The notes under the pieces were generated by a model. It made no database searches and was not told the DNA's origin. It was given only the letters and a program-made list of their open reading frames with translations. Below are positions 28,003 through 36,756 of a stretch of DNA of 64,000 nt, one piece after another (within the stretch, counting starts at the first letter, position 1; the number at the start of each line of letters is the position of its first letter). A program made the translations under genes and the position numbers. This DNA comes from Devosia crocina (GTDB taxonomy: Bacteria > Pseudomonadota > Alphaproteobacteria > Rhizobiales > Devosiaceae), in the NCBI RefSeq assembly GCF_900116545.1, contig NZ_FPCK01000001.1, forward strand, positions 1,054,001 to 1,118,000, given 5' to 3'.

Positions 28003-28923
28003 ATGACCAAGCACGTCGCCGTTCTCATGGGCGGATGGAATAACGAACGCCCCGTCTCGCTGATGACTGGTGCAGGCTGCGCTGCCGCGCTCCGTCGCGC
28101 CGGTTACGAGGTCACCGAAGTCGATGTGGGGCGCGATGTCGCCGACGTTCTGGCGCGCCTCAAGCCTGACGTGGCCTTCAATGCCCTTCACGGCCCATTC
28201 GGCGAAGGAGGGTATATTCAGGGAGTGCTCGAACTGCTTGAGATTCCCTATACCCATTCTGGTGTGCTCGCCTCGGCGCTGGCCATGAACAAGCACCAGG
28301 CCAAGATCCTGTTCAAGGCGGCGGGCATACCGGTGACAGACCATGTGGTCGTGCCGCGCGCCGAAGCAGCGCGCGCTCATGTCATGGCGCCACCCTATGT
28401 GATCAAACCGGTGGCCGACGGATCGAGCTTCGGGGTCTTTGTGGTCAAGGCCGAGACCAGCCATCCGCCGCAGGAATTGCTGCGCGAAGACTGGACCAGC
28501 GGGGAGGAGCTGATGGTTGAGCGGTTCATTCCTGGCCGGGAGCTCACCTGCGCCGTGCTTGGCGATGTCGCCCTTGGGGTGACCGAGATCGTTACCGATC
28601 GCACGTTTTTCAACTACGAAGCCAAGTACACAAATGGCGGTGCGGTGCACGTGTTGCCGGCGCAGTTGAAACCGAAAATTTACGACAAAGTGCAAGAATT
28701 TAGCTTGGCTGCCCATGCGGCTCTCGGCTGTCGCGGTCTGACGCGGTGCGATTTCCGCTACAACGATGCGGCAGGCGAGGATGGTGAACTGGTGCTTCTC
28801 GAGATCAATACCCAGCCGGGTATGACCGAGGTGTCGCTGGCCCCGGAACAAGCTGCCCATGCGGGCCACTCTTATCAAGAGTTGTGCGCGTGGCTGGTGG
28901 AGGATGCGAGTTGCAACAGGTAA
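28003..28923 (+). CDS. ddl: D-alanine-D-alanine ligase
   Basis: This 306-residue ATP-grasp enzyme makes the D-Ala-D-Ala used by MurF. Family features are the N-terminal Rossmann strand (VAVLMGGWNNERPVSLMTG), NALHGPFGEGGYIQGVLELLEIPYTHSG, YVIKPVADGSSFGV (ATP lysine region), ERFIPGRELTCAVLG and the C-terminal metal and substrate block EINTQPGMTEVSLAPEQAAHAG. It is the DdlB-type short form. The ATG has CGGAG about 8 bases upstream. The 178-base gap before it holds the repeat rather than murB, and its end overlaps the start of ftsQ. Confidence 0.94.
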   Translation: MTKHVAVLMGGWNNERPVSLMTGAGCAAALRRAGYEVTEVDVGRDVADVLARLKPDVAFNALHGPFGEGGYIQGVLELLEIPYTHSGVLASALAMNKHQAKILFKAAGIPVTDHVVVPRAEAARAHVMAPPYVIKPVADGSSFGVFVVKAETSHPPQELLREDWTSGEELMVERFIPGRELTCAVLGDVALGVTEIVTDRTFFNYEAKYTNGGAVHVLPAQLKPKIYDKVQEFSLAAHAALGCRGLTRCDFRYNDAAGEDGELVLLEINTQPGMTEVSLAPEQAAHAGHSYQELCAWLVEDASCNR

Positions 28924-29792
28924 AGAGCGAGGCATTTTTCGTCGGAGCCCGCCCCGTCGATCCCCGCGCCCTTCCTGTTCCTGCACGCCGCTCGCCGCTC
29001 AAGCGGCTCAACAATCGCTTCAATCGCACACTGGTGCTGCATGGTACGGCCCTGCGCCGCGCCGGCATGGCCGTTCTGGCCTTGGCTGCGCTCGGCGGCC
29101 TTTACCAGGTGCGCGAGCCGATCGGCTTTGGTTTGTCTGCTCTGACGACACTGACCCAGGGCGGCTTCGCCGAGGTGGGGTTGGCTGTCGGGGAAATCTC
29201 GATCTCCGGCCAGACCCTGACGTCCGAACAGGCGATCTTCGATGCGCTTGGCATCCAGCCGGAGACGTCCACCCTGGCTTTCGATGTCGAAGCAGCGCGG
29301 GGCCGCATCGCCGAGCTGCCTGCCATTGATACCGTAACGGTTCGCAAGACCTATCCTGCCGAAGTGGCTGTATCGGTAACCGAGAAGGAGCCGGTCGCCC
29401 GTTGGCGCGTGGACGGCATCACCTTTGTGATCGATGCCACGGGTAGCCAGATCGGCGAGGATTTCGGCGCCTATGGTGACCTGCCGCTTGTGATCGGGGA
29501 TGGTGCGGCGGACGATGCCATGGTGATGATCATGGCGCTCAACAATTTTCCTCAACTGCAGGATGGGCTGGTGGCGCTGTCGCGCATCGCCGATCGGCGT
29601 TGGGACATGATCTACGAGACGGGTTTGCGCGTGCAGCTGCCGGAGCAAGGGGTGGCTCAGGCGCTTTCGAAACTGACCCGTTACCAATCGCAATATCAGC
29701 TTCTCGATCGCGATATCACTGTGATCGATCTGCGCGTCGATGCCGTCGTCGCTGTTCGCCCCACCAAACGTGAAGACCCTGAAAAATCATGA
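28911..29792 (+). CDS. ftsQ: Cell division protein FtsQ
   Basis: This 293-residue bitopic protein has a basic cytoplasmic N-terminus (RRSPLKRLNNRFNR), one membrane helix (about 50-70, AVLALAALGGLYQV), a POTRA domain (about 85-155, ISISGQTLTSEQAIFDALG) and the FtsQ beta domain. It scaffolds FtsB and FtsL at the septum. The start is not an ATG. I use the TTG at 28911 because GGAGG lies 7 bases upstream; a GTG at 28884 is in frame but poorly placed. It overlaps ddl by 13 bases and ftsA by 4. Confidence 0.88.
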   Translation: MQQVKSEAFFVGARPVDPRALPVPARRSPLKRLNNRFNRTLVLHGTALRRAGMAVLALAALGGLYQVREPIGFGLSALTTLTQGGFAEVGLAVGEISISGQTLTSEQAIFDALGIQPETSTLAFDVEAARGRIAELPAIDTVTVRKTYPAEVAVSVTEKEPVARWRVDGITFVIDATGSQIGEDFGAYGDLPLVIGDGAADDAMVMIMALNNFPQLQDGLVALSRIADRRWDMIYETGLRVQLPEQGVAQALSKLTRYQSQYQLLDRDITVIDLRVDAVVAVRPTKREDPEKS

Positions 29793-31102
29793 TGACCGAT
29801 GCGATGACCTCTCGGCTCAGACCTGTCCAGCCTGGCAAGACGACGCTTGTCGCCGTGCTCGATATCGGCTCGACCAAGATCTGTTGCGTCATTGCGCGAC
29901 TCGTCCCGCGTCCCGAAGGCAAGGCGCTGCGGGGCCGCTCGCACCAGGCCGAAGTGATCGGCTTCGGCTATGGCCCCTCGGCCGGGGTCAAGAGCGGCGT
30001 CGTCACGGACATCGAAAAGGCGGAGCACGCGATCCGTACCGTTGTAGGTATGGCTGAGCGTGCTGCGGGCGTGACGTTGGAATCGGTGCTGGTCAACGTC
30101 ACCGCCGGTCGGCTGGGCTCGGAAACCTTTTCCGCTGCCGTTTCGCTCGATGGGCAGGAAGTGGAAAAAACCGACATCATCCGCGTGCTCAAGGCGGTCA
30201 ATTCACGCTCAGTGCGTCCCGAGCGATCGATCGTTCACGCGTTGCCGATCGGTTACGCCCTGGATGGGCAAAAGGGTATCCGCGATCCCAAGGGGATGGT
30301 GGGTGAAAAGCTCGGCGTCGATGTGGCGGTGGTCAGTGCTGAAACGCTTGCCATGCGCAATCTCGAACTGGTGCTGCACCGGTGCCACCTGCAGATCGAG
30401 GCGCTCGTTGCAACACCATATGCATCCGGGCTTTCAAGCCTTGTGGATGACGAGGCGCAACTTGGTGTCGCTTGCATCGATTTTGGTGGTGCGACCACGA
30501 CTGTCTCGGTGTTCAATGACGGTCATCTGGTTTATGCCGACGCGCTTGCAATTGGTGGCCATCACCTGACGCTCGATATCGCCCGCCAGCTGTCGGTGAG
30601 CGTTGCCGATGCCGAGCGCCTCAAGACGCTTTATGGCTCGGTTTTGCCCGGACAGGCCGATGAGCGCGACATGATCGCCATTCAGCCCGTGGGCGCCGCG
30701 CTCGACGAAGCACCCGGGCAGGTGGCGCGTTCCGTTCTGACCCGTATCATGCGTCCGCGCATCGAAGAAATCCTCACCGCCATACGGGATCGCATGCAGG
30801 CGACGGGTATGATGGATGTCTGCGGCCGCCGTTTCGTGCTGACCGGAGGCGCGAGCGAGTTGACTGGGTTGCCGGAAGTGGCACGCCGCACCTTGGCACG
30901 TAATGTCCGCAACGGCCGCCCGATGGGCATTGCCGGACTGCCGGAGATTGCCAAGAGCGCTGCCTTCTCTGCCGTCGCCGGTATGCTCGTTTACCCGCAG
31001 GTCTGCGCACAGGAATATTCCGAACCCCGCGGCTCGCGAAAGCTGACGGGAACCGATGGCTATTTCGCCCGCGTGGGCAATTGGCTGCGTTCGAGCTTTT
31101 AA
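29789..31102 (+). CDS. ftsA: Cell division actin homologue FtsA
   Basis: This 437-residue cytoplasmic actin-fold ATPase tethers FtsZ to the membrane. The phosphate loop is VAVLDIGSTKICCVIA (about 21-36). The 1C domain includes VNVTAGRLGSE, and the second phosphate motif is ACIDFGGATTTVSVF (about 228-242). The C-terminal peptide GYFARVGNWLRSSF is the amphipathic membrane-targeting helix. Its ATG overlaps the ftsQ stop by 4 bases. ftsZ normally follows directly; here three unrelated genes intervene, so FtsA and FtsZ levels cannot be set by one simple transcript. Confidence 0.96.
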   Translation: MMTDAMTSRLRPVQPGKTTLVAVLDIGSTKICCVIARLVPRPEGKALRGRSHQAEVIGFGYGPSAGVKSGVVTDIEKAEHAIRTVVGMAERAAGVTLESVLVNVTAGRLGSETFSAAVSLDGQEVEKTDIIRVLKAVNSRSVRPERSIVHALPIGYALDGQKGIRDPKGMVGEKLGVDVAVVSAETLAMRNLELVLHRCHLQIEALVATPYASGLSSLVDDEAQLGVACIDFGGATTTVSVFNDGHLVYADALAIGGHHLTLDIARQLSVSVADAERLKTLYGSVLPGQADERDMIAIQPVGAALDEAPGQVARSVLTRIMRPRIEEILTAIRDRMQATGMMDVCGRRFVLTGGASELTGLPEVARRTLARNVRNGRPMGIAGLPEIAKSAAFSAVAGMLVYPQVCAQEYSEPRGSRKLTGTDGYFARVGNWLRSSF

Positions 31103-31132
31103 TCCCGTCCGCCTGCGCCTAGATTTGCTCCC

Positions 31133-31516
31133 ATGAGCAAGCATATCTTCAAAGACCGTGCCGCCCATGTTCCGGAGTTCTGCCGGCCCACGGTGGATGT
31201 CATGGCCCAGTTCGGCGGCAAGTGGTTTCTGTTCGTTCTCGGCGCTCTGCAACACGGCCCACGGCGCTTCAGCGAATTGGAGGAAAGCATCGAGGGCATT
31301 TCCCAGCGCATGCTCACGCTGACGCTTAGAAGCCTTGAGCGGGACGGGTATGTCTCGCGCCATGTGACCCCTTCAATTCCACCGCGCGTCGATTACGCAT
31401 TGACCGAAAGAGGCCATAGCGCCATGCAGCCGCTAACCGCGTTGCACGAATGGGCCAGTCAGCACACCGAAGGCATAGTTGAGTCCCGGCGCCGCTTTGA
31501 CGAAGGCGGCGTGTGA
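31133..31516 (+). CDS. HxlR-family transcription regulator
   Basis: This 127-residue winged-helix protein carries the HxlR block KWFLFVLGALQHGPRRFSELEESIEGISQRMLTLTLRSLERDGYV (about 23-67) and the wing DYALTERG. An early Cys (FCRPTVDVM, about residue 15) fits the redox-sensing type that responds to electrophiles or peroxide, but this is an inference. It starts 30 bases after ftsA with no terminator between. An inverted repeat just after it, before the oxidoreductase gene, is a likely binding site, so it probably represses or activates that gene. Confidence 0.9.
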   Translation: MSKHIFKDRAAHVPEFCRPTVDVMAQFGGKWFLFVLGALQHGPRRFSELEESIEGISQRMLTLTLRSLERDGYVSRHVTPSIPPRVDYALTERGHSAMQPLTALHEWASQHTEGIVESRRRFDEGGV

Positions 31517-31520
31517 CCCA

Positions 31521-31549
31521 CGAACATTTTTGTTCGTCCCGAACAAAAA
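31521..31549. promoter_or_regulatory. Probable HxlR operator
   Basis: TTTTTGTTCG (31527-31536) and CGAACAAAAA (31540-31549) are perfect inverted arms with a 3-base spacer. An overlapping CGAACA-N4-TGTTCG palindrome sits at 31521-31536. The core CGAACA thus occurs three times. It lies between hxlR and the FMN reductase gene, the usual place for an HxlR site. A terminator role is less likely because no suitable T-run follows the second arm. Confidence 0.55.
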
Positions 31550-31623
31550 TCTCCCAATCTTGAGGAGGCGTGGCAGCAACGACCATCTCTGGACTGGCAA
31601 GCAAAACCAGTCAGGATCGCACC

Positions 31624-32190
31624 ATGAATAACAGACCCCGCATCGGCATCATCATCGGTTCCACCCGCGCCGCCCGCTTTGCAGATCGGCCCACCGAGTG
31701 GATCAGGCGCCTCGCGGAAGAGCGCGACGATCTGGAAGTGGAGATCGTCGACCTGCGCGACTATCCGCTGCCATTTTACGATGAGTCGATCACCGACAAT
31801 GGTGCACCCGCCGGTGCCAAATGGGCAGCCAAAATGGCCGAGCTCGACGGATATCTCTTCGTGACCGCGGAATATAATCACTCCATACCCGGCGTGCTCA
31901 AGAACGCTCTCGATCATGCCCATGCCGAATATAACCGCAAGCCGGCAGCCTTTGTCGGATATGGCGGCGTGGGCGCGGCGCGGGCAGTCGAGCAACTGCG
32001 GCTGATTCTGGCTGAATTGCAGATTGCTACGCTCAAGCATGCCGTTCATATCAATGCCAACGAGTTCGTGCCGTTGATGAAGAACGAGAAGGATTTCTCC
32101 GACTTTCCCTATCTTGGAGATGCAGCCAAGACGATGCTGGATCAACTGGCCTGGTGGGCCGGTGCACTAAAGGTCGCGCGTGCAGCATGA
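31624..32190 (+). CDS. NADPH-dependent FMN reductase family protein
   Basis: This 188-residue flavodoxin-fold oxidoreductase has the phosphate loop GIIIGSTRAARFADRPTEW near the N-terminus and the flavin-binding block TAEYNHSIPGVLKNALDH at about 80-97. GYGGVGAARAVEQL follows, and the fold is complete. Such enzymes reduce quinones, azo or nitro compounds using NAD(P)H. The ATG at 31624 follows an operator-like repeat controlled presumably by the HxlR gene upstream, making a self-contained stress-response pair. The pair sits between ftsA and ftsZ and has no evident link to division. Confidence 0.88.
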   Translation: MNNRPRIGIIIGSTRAARFADRPTEWIRRLAEERDDLEVEIVDLRDYPLPFYDESITDNGAPAGAKWAAKMAELDGYLFVTAEYNHSIPGVLKNALDHAHAEYNRKPAAFVGYGGVGAARAVEQLRLILAELQIATLKHAVHINANEFVPLMKNEKDFSDFPYLGDAAKTMLDQLAWWAGALKVARAA

Positions 32191-32270
32191 AAGGAGAGGC
32201 TGCACCGCTGATACGGGGGCATCCGCCTCGTTCACGACATCGGATCGTTTTAGTCGCCGACGTCGTTCAT

Positions 32271-32290
32271 CCTCCGATATTTTTCGGAGG
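32271..32290 (+). promoter_or_regulatory. Hairpin masking the ribosome site of the DUF4126-like gene
   Basis: CCTCCGA (32271-32277) pairs perfectly with TCGGAGG (32284-32290) around a 6-base loop. The right arm is the Shine-Dalgarno of the ATG at 32298, so folding would block translation. Confidence 0.45.
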
Positions 32291-32297
32291 CTTGCTC

Positions 32298-32777
32298 ATG
32301 CTTCGTTCTTTTCTGATCGGTCTTGTAGCCGGACAACGCGGAATCACTCCCCTCGCCAGCATTGGTGTTGCAACCTATCGCGGTGAAGTCGCCGATAACC
32401 TGCCCCTGCAGAAATTGTTCCACAACCCTATCGTCACCGCCGGGGCGGTGGCATTTGCTGCAGCCGAGCTGGCGGGCGACAAGATGAAGTCGGCACCCGA
32501 TCGCACGATTCCGATCGGCTTGGGCGTCCGCGCCATCACCGCTGCTTATGCCGGTGCCGCTCTCGCGCCACGTGGCCAGCAGGTAACTGGCGCTGCCGTT
32601 GCGGTCGCGGCGGCGATGGTGTCCTCCTATATAGGGCTGAGCATGCGCAAGGCGACCATGGCCAAGGTCGGTCAAACTCCCAGCGGCCTCGTTGAAGACG
32701 CACTCGTGGTCGGGAGCGGTCTGGCAATAGCCAATCCTAGCCTGGTTGAAGGCTCCCCGCTCGAAGTGCGGCATTAA
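32298..32777 (+). CDS. DUF4126-like small membrane protein
   Basis: This 159-residue protein has three or four hydrophobic segments. It fits DUF4126: an N-terminal helix with GLVAGQRGITPL, then the block AAELAGDKMKSAPDRT around residue 65, and a C-terminal pair of glycine and alanine-rich helices. The function of the family is unknown. The ATG at 32298 has CGGAGG 7 bases upstream, and the ribosome site lies in a hairpin. It ends at a terminator before the ftsZ promoter region, so it is an independent unit between ftsA and ftsZ. Confidence 0.65.
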   Translation: MLRSFLIGLVAGQRGITPLASIGVATYRGEVADNLPLQKLFHNPIVTAGAVAFAAAELAGDKMKSAPDRTIPIGLGVRAITAAYAGAALAPRGQQVTGAAVAVAAAMVSSYIGLSMRKATMAKVGQTPSGLVEDALVVGSGLAIANPSLVEGSPLEVRH

Positions 32778-32884
32778 GGCAGGAGAATCGCGTAGATCGT
32801 CCCGTTGCTGCCCAACCATCGATCACGATAGCTTTTCTTAACGAATGGCTGAGAGGCCATTTTCAATTCTGCTGATGATTCAAT

Positions 32885-32908
32885 ACCCGGCCCGAAAGCC
32901 GGGTTTTC
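32885..32908 (+). terminator. Terminator before the ftsZ promoter region
   Basis: A 7-bp stem (ACCCGGC with GCCGGGT) with a 6-base loop is followed by TTTTC. It follows the DUF4126-like gene by about 107 bases and separates it from ftsZ. Confidence 0.75.
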
Positions 32909-32922
32909 GGCCGTCTGCGCGG

Positions 32923-32938
32923 TTAATGGGCTGTGAAC
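32923..32938. promoter_or_regulatory. Degenerate CtrA-like site upstream of ftsZ
   Basis: TTAA-N7-TGAAC fits the CtrA consensus TTAA-N7-TTAAC at all but one position. It is about 125 bases upstream of the ftsZ start. It is read as a second, weaker site beside the one at 32994. Confidence 0.35.
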
Positions 32939-32993
32939 GGGATGTCTGGCCGTCTCGCATTTTGCGCGAGGGTTAACGGATTTGGCTCAATTG

Positions 32994-33009
32994 TTAGGGG
33001 CTGGTTAAC
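32994..33009. promoter_or_regulatory. CtrA-like site upstream of ftsZ
   Basis: TTAG-N7-TTAAC matches the CtrA consensus TTAA-N7-TTAAC with one change in the first half. It is 54 bases upstream of the ftsZ start. CtrA represses ftsZ transcription in Caulobacter through sites in this position, so cell-cycle control is a reasonable inference. A further lone TTAAC half-site lies at about 32973. Confidence 0.5.
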
Positions 33010-33062
33010 GAATTGGAGGGTAAATCTTAATCAACCACGCCACCTATGGGGCCAATCCTTAC

Positions 33063-34736
33063 ATGACCATCAATCTCACGATCCCCGATATTCAGGAACT
33101 CAAGCCCCGCATCACCGTATTCGGTGCTGGCGGCGCCGGGGGCAATGCCGTTAACAACATGATCGAGTCGGGCCTTTCGGGTGTCGACTTCGTGGTGGCC
33201 AACACGGATGCCCAGGCCCTAGCTCTTTCCAAGGCCCAGCGTATCATTCAGCTCGGCGTGGGTGTGACCGAAGGCCTTGGTGCCGGTTCGCACCCGGAAG
33301 TTGGTCGCGCAGCGGCTGAAGAGAGCTGGGATGAAATCAACGATCACCTTTCCGGCTCGCATATGGTGTTCATCACCGCAGGCATGGGTGGCGGCACTGG
33401 CACGGGTTCTGCTCCGGTTATCGCCCGCGCGGCCCGCGAGCAGGGAATACTGACGGTTGGCGTGGTCACCAAGCCGTTCAATTTCGAAGGCAATCGCCGC
33501 ATGCGGCTGGCCGAGGATGGCATCGACGAGCTGCACCGTCATGTCGATACGCTGATCGTCATCCCCAACCAGAATCTGTTCCGCGTCGCCAACGAGAAGA
33601 CGACCTTCGCCGACGCTTTCGCGATGGCCGACCAAGTGCTGTTCTCGGGTGTTGCCTGTATCACTGACCTGATGGTCAAAGAGGGTCTGATCAACCTCGA
33701 CTTCGCCGACGTTCGTGCCGTGATGCGCGGCATGGGCAAGGCGATGATGGGTACCGGCGAGGCGTCGGGTGAGGATCGTGCTCGCCATGCTGCCGAAGCC
33801 GCCATTGCCAATCCGCTGCTCGACGACGTCTCGATGCATGGCGCCCGCGGCCTCCTGATCTCGATCACCGGTGGCCCGGACCTGACCCTTTACGAAGTCG
33901 ATGAGGCAGCCAGCCGTATCCGCGAGGAAGTCGACTCCGACGCCAATATCATCCTTGGTGCGACCTACGACCCCGACCTCTCCGGCACGATTCGCGTGTC
34001 GGTGGTTGCTACCGGCACCGACGCAACCATGGTTCAGGCCATGGAGCCGCCCAAGCCGAACGCGTCGCGTACGCCGCTGGCCGTTCGCCGTCCTGCCGCA
34101 GCTCCTGCCGAGCCAGTGCGTGCACAGCAGCCTGAGCCTGTTCAGCCGGTTGCCGAAGACATCGCCTTCGAAGTCGAATCGGCTGTCGCTCAGGCTTTTG
34201 CTGCCGAGCGTCCTGCTGCTGCCGCACGCCAGCCGCAGATGATGGAAGACGATGGCATCGTGGTCGAGCCCTATGTGCCCGCCGCTGAAGCCATGGCCGA
34301 GCCAGAAGAAGCCCCGGCTGTCGAAGAAAAGCCAATCCCAAGCGTTTACGTGCCGTCCCATGCTGCGCGTCCCGATGGCTATCGCCGGATGCCGCGTACC
34401 GAGGAACTCCCTGTTGTTGCGCGCCAGCCACAGCCGGCTCAGGAACGTCACGACGAAGAGCCGCGTAATGCGCGTGCCCTCTTCAAGCGCCTTGCGTCCA
34501 ATGTCGGTCTCAATCTGGGTCAGCAGCAGGCCGAGCCGCGCCGTGAACCCGGCCCGAGCATGGCAGACGATGCGGCTGCCCGCAGCGCAATTGAAGCTGG
34601 TGGCGCAAGGACTTCCCGCGTTCCGGCAGCAGGCGAGGGTGCCCGCGGCTCGCTCGACAACCATGGTCGCAGCCAGCCTGCCGCGCAGCAGAAGGATAGC
34701 CTCGAGATCCCGGCTTTCCTGCGCAAGCATGGTTGA
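33063..34736 (+). CDS. ftsZ: Cell division tubulin homologue FtsZ
   Basis: This 557-residue GTPase forms the division ring. The tubulin signature GGGTGTG is at 109-115, the N-terminal nucleotide strand is [17 protein letters not shown], and [14 protein letters not shown] is at about 141-154. Residues about 340-540 are an Ala, Pro and Glu-rich disordered linker, much longer than in E. coli and typical of Rhizobiales. The C-terminal tail [11 protein letters not shown] is the conserved peptide that binds FtsA and other partners. It is separated from ftsA by three genes and has its own promoter region with CtrA-like sites and its own terminator, so it is a single-gene unit. Confidence 0.97.
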   Translation: MTINLTIPDIQELKPRITVFGAGGAGGNAVNNMIESGLSGVDFVVANTDAQALALSKAQRIIQLGVGVTEGLGAGSHPEVGRAAAEESWDEINDHLSGSHMVFITAGMGGGTGTGSAPVIARAAREQGILTVGVVTKPFNFEGNRRMRLAEDGIDELHRHVDTLIVIPNQNLFRVANEKTTFADAFAMADQVLFSGVACITDLMVKEGLINLDFADVRAVMRGMGKAMMGTGEASGEDRARHAAEAAIANPLLDDVSMHGARGLLISITGGPDLTLYEVDEAASRIREEVDSDANIILGATYDPDLSGTIRVSVVATGTDATMVQAMEPPKPNASRTPLAVRRPAAAPAEPVRAQQPEPVQPVAEDIAFEVESAVAQAFAAERPAAAARQPQMMEDDGIVVEPYVPAAEAMAEPEEAPAVEEKPIPSVYVPSHAARPDGYRRMPRTEELPVVARQPQPAQERHDEEPRNARALFKRLASNVGLNLGQQQAEPRREPGPSMADDAAARSAIEAGGARTSRVPAAGEGARGSLDNHGRSQPAAQQKDSLEIPAFLRKHG

Positions 34737-34765
34737 GCACGGGCTTATGAAGCTCTGAAAAGGTG

Positions 34766-34797
34766 ACTCGGCGCGGCTTTCGCGCCGAGTTTTTTTT
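34766..34797 (+). terminator. ftsZ terminator
   Basis: A 10-bp GC-rich stem (ACTCGGCGCG with CGCGCCGAGT) is followed by eight T. It lies 29 bases after the ftsZ stop. Confidence 0.92.
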
Positions 34798-34847
34798 GGC
34801 TAACAGTTCGAGCCAGCGTGAGGCCCTCGGGGTGGAGTAAGAAGAGT

Positions 34848-35804
34848 ATGAAGAAAACGTCCACGCGCCAGCGCACGCTTGCCGGCGAAGTCAGCTTTGC
34901 CGGTTACGGTGTGCATTCTGCGGCGCCAGTTACCCTGACCCTGTCTCCGGCCCCTGCCGACAGCGGTTTCCTTATTCGCCGCGACCTGGGTGAGGGGCGT
35001 CTGACCCAACCGGTTCCAGTGCATTTTTCGCGCGTCAGTCGCACCACCCTGTGTACAACGCTCGACCTCGGCGACAGCGTCAGCGTAGCAACGATCGAGC
35101 ACGTGACCTCGGCTCTTTCTGGCATGGGTGTCGATAATGCGCTGATCACCCTCGATGGTCCGGAATGCCCGATCCTGGATGGCAGCGCCTATCCGTTCGC
35201 CTCCGCGATTCTTGAAACGGGTCTTGAAATCCAGCCGGCCCAACGGAAATTTCTCAAGATCATCCGCGCCGTCACGGTGCGCAATAATGACGCCTTCGCC
35301 GCGCTCGAGCCCTATAACGGCCGTGCGCTCGATCTCGAGATCGACTTCGATTCCAAGGTCATCGGCCGCCAGCGCATGATCTTCGACTGGACGCCGCGCC
35401 GCTATCTCGATGACGTGTCCCGTGCCCGCACCTTCGGGTTCGCACGCGACGCCAAGATCCTGCGCCAGGCCGGCTACGCTCTGGGTTCGAGCCTCGACAA
35501 CTCCATCACTGTGGACGAAGACCGGGTTGTCAATCCCGGCGGGCTGCGGTTTGAGGACGAGTTCGTCCGCCACAAGCTTCTCGATGCGATCGGCGATCTG
35601 TCTCTTGGCGGCCTGCCGATCTACGGCCGTTTCCGCTCCTACAAGGGCGGGCACGCGCTCAATGCGCATGTGCTGACCGGTCTCTTTTCGAGCGAAGCCA
35701 ATTATGAGATAGTCAATGCCGAAGACCTGCCGCTGGAAGTCGAAGCCTTCGACGACCAGCCGGAAGGCTTGGGTGTACGCCACTACCTGCGGTCCGTGCG
35801 CTGA
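34848..35804 (+). CDS. lpxC: UDP-3-O-acyl-GlcNAc deacetylase LpxC
   Basis: This 318-residue zinc enzyme performs the committed step of lipid A synthesis. Zinc ligands His85 (TIEHVTSAL), His242 and Asp246 (RHKLLDAIGD) and catalytic His269 (KGGHALNAH) are all present. The N-terminal ARTLAGEVSFAGYGVHS-like block (QRTLAGEVSFAGYGVHS) is typical. The ATG at 34848 has AAGAG upstream. It follows the ftsZ terminator, so it must have its own promoter, and precedes bamD as in other alphaproteobacteria. It links the wall cluster to outer-membrane assembly. Confidence 0.96.
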   Translation: MKKTSTRQRTLAGEVSFAGYGVHSAAPVTLTLSPAPADSGFLIRRDLGEGRLTQPVPVHFSRVSRTTLCTTLDLGDSVSVATIEHVTSALSGMGVDNALITLDGPECPILDGSAYPFASAILETGLEIQPAQRKFLKIIRAVTVRNNDAFAALEPYNGRALDLEIDFDSKVIGRQRMIFDWTPRRYLDDVSRARTFGFARDAKILRQAGYALGSSLDNSITVDEDRVVNPGGLRFEDEFVRHKLLDAIGDLSLGGLPIYGRFRSYKGGHALNAHVLTGLFSSEANYEIVNAEDLPLEVEAFDDQPEGLGVRHYLRSVR

Positions 35805-35891
35805 CGGTGCCCACCGCAGCCGCGCCACAGTTTTGATGGATTTGATAATTACGCCGCAAGCAATTGTGGTTGTTTGAGAACGGGGCACTTC

Positions 35892-36734
35892 GTGACACGT
35901 CAAGTCGTTAGCCAGCTGACAAACCGGGTTGCCCGTTTTGCCGCGATGGGTCTTTTTGCAGTCGTGCTCACGGCTTGCGCCGGCAATCTGTTTGGCCCGC
36001 AGAAGATGCGGGAAGAGCCGATCGTTCCAGCCGCCGCCCTCTACCAGGGCGCGCTGGATGATATGGACCGGCAATATTATCAAACTGCGATCAAGAAGTT
36101 GCAGCAGCTTGAGCGTCAGCACCCGCGTGATCCGATCACGGAGAAGGGCAAGCTGATGCAGGTCTATGCCAATTATCGCATCGGCAAGTTCAACGATGCG
36201 ATTCTGGCTGCCGATCGCTATGTGGCGCTTTATCCCAATGGCAAGGACGTGGCTTACGTTCTCTGGCTCAAGGGCACGTCCTACTTCGCTCAGATCAAAG
36301 ACATTACTCGCGATCAGCAGCTCTCGCGCGACGCGATCGACACCTATAATCTGCTGATCGCCAACCATCCCAATTCCGAGCACGCCAAGGACGCCAAGGA
36401 GAAGCTGCTCGTCGCCTATGACCAGCTCGCCGGCAAGGAAATGTCGGTCGGCCGCTACTATCTCGGCAGTGGGCAGTATACCGCCGGCATCAACCGCTTC
36501 CGCGAAGTGGTGGAGAAGTGGCAGACCTCAACCCACATCGAAGAAGCGCTTTTCCGTCTGACTGAAGGCTATCTGCTTCTCGGCCTCACCAATGAAGCCA
36601 TGTCGGCCGCCGCTGTCCTGGGGCATAATTACCCCTCGAGCGACTGGTACAAGCGCGCCTTCGAGCTTCTCGGCAAGCAAGGCCTTGCTCCGCAACTTAA
36701 CTCCGGCAGCTGGCTTGCAGCCCATCGAAGCTGA
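35892..36734 (+). CDS. bamD: Outer membrane assembly lipoprotein BamD
   Basis: This 280-residue lipoprotein has a signal peptide ending in the lipobox VLTAC (Cys about residue 30). It is followed by tetratricopeptide-like repeats (LYQGALDDMDRQYYQTAIKKL, ANYRIGKFNDAILAADRYVALYPNG, and more to about 260). In the BAM complex it couples BamA to the folding of beta-barrel proteins. The start is GTG at 35892 with ACGGGG upstream; a TTG 18 bases earlier is weaker. The gene is followed by a terminator and leads into recN, an order common in alphaproteobacteria. Confidence 0.93.
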   Translation: MTRQVVSQLTNRVARFAAMGLFAVVLTACAGNLFGPQKMREEPIVPAAALYQGALDDMDRQYYQTAIKKLQQLERQHPRDPITEKGKLMQVYANYRIGKFNDAILAADRYVALYPNGKDVAYVLWLKGTSYFAQIKDITRDQQLSRDAIDTYNLLIANHPNSEHAKDAKEKLLVAYDQLAGKEMSVGRYYLGSGQYTAGINRFREVVEKWQTSTHIEEALFRLTEGYLLLGLTNEAMSAAAVLGHNYPSSDWYKRAFELLGKQGLAPQLNSGSWLAAHRS

Positions 36735-36756
36735 ATTTTCGCGAAATGAGCATTTC

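Noticed and set aside
33219-34730. Minus-strand open frame of about 500 codons opposite ftsZ
   Set aside because: It mirrors ftsZ codons and lacks a ribosome site or family match. High GC keeps stops rare in this frame.
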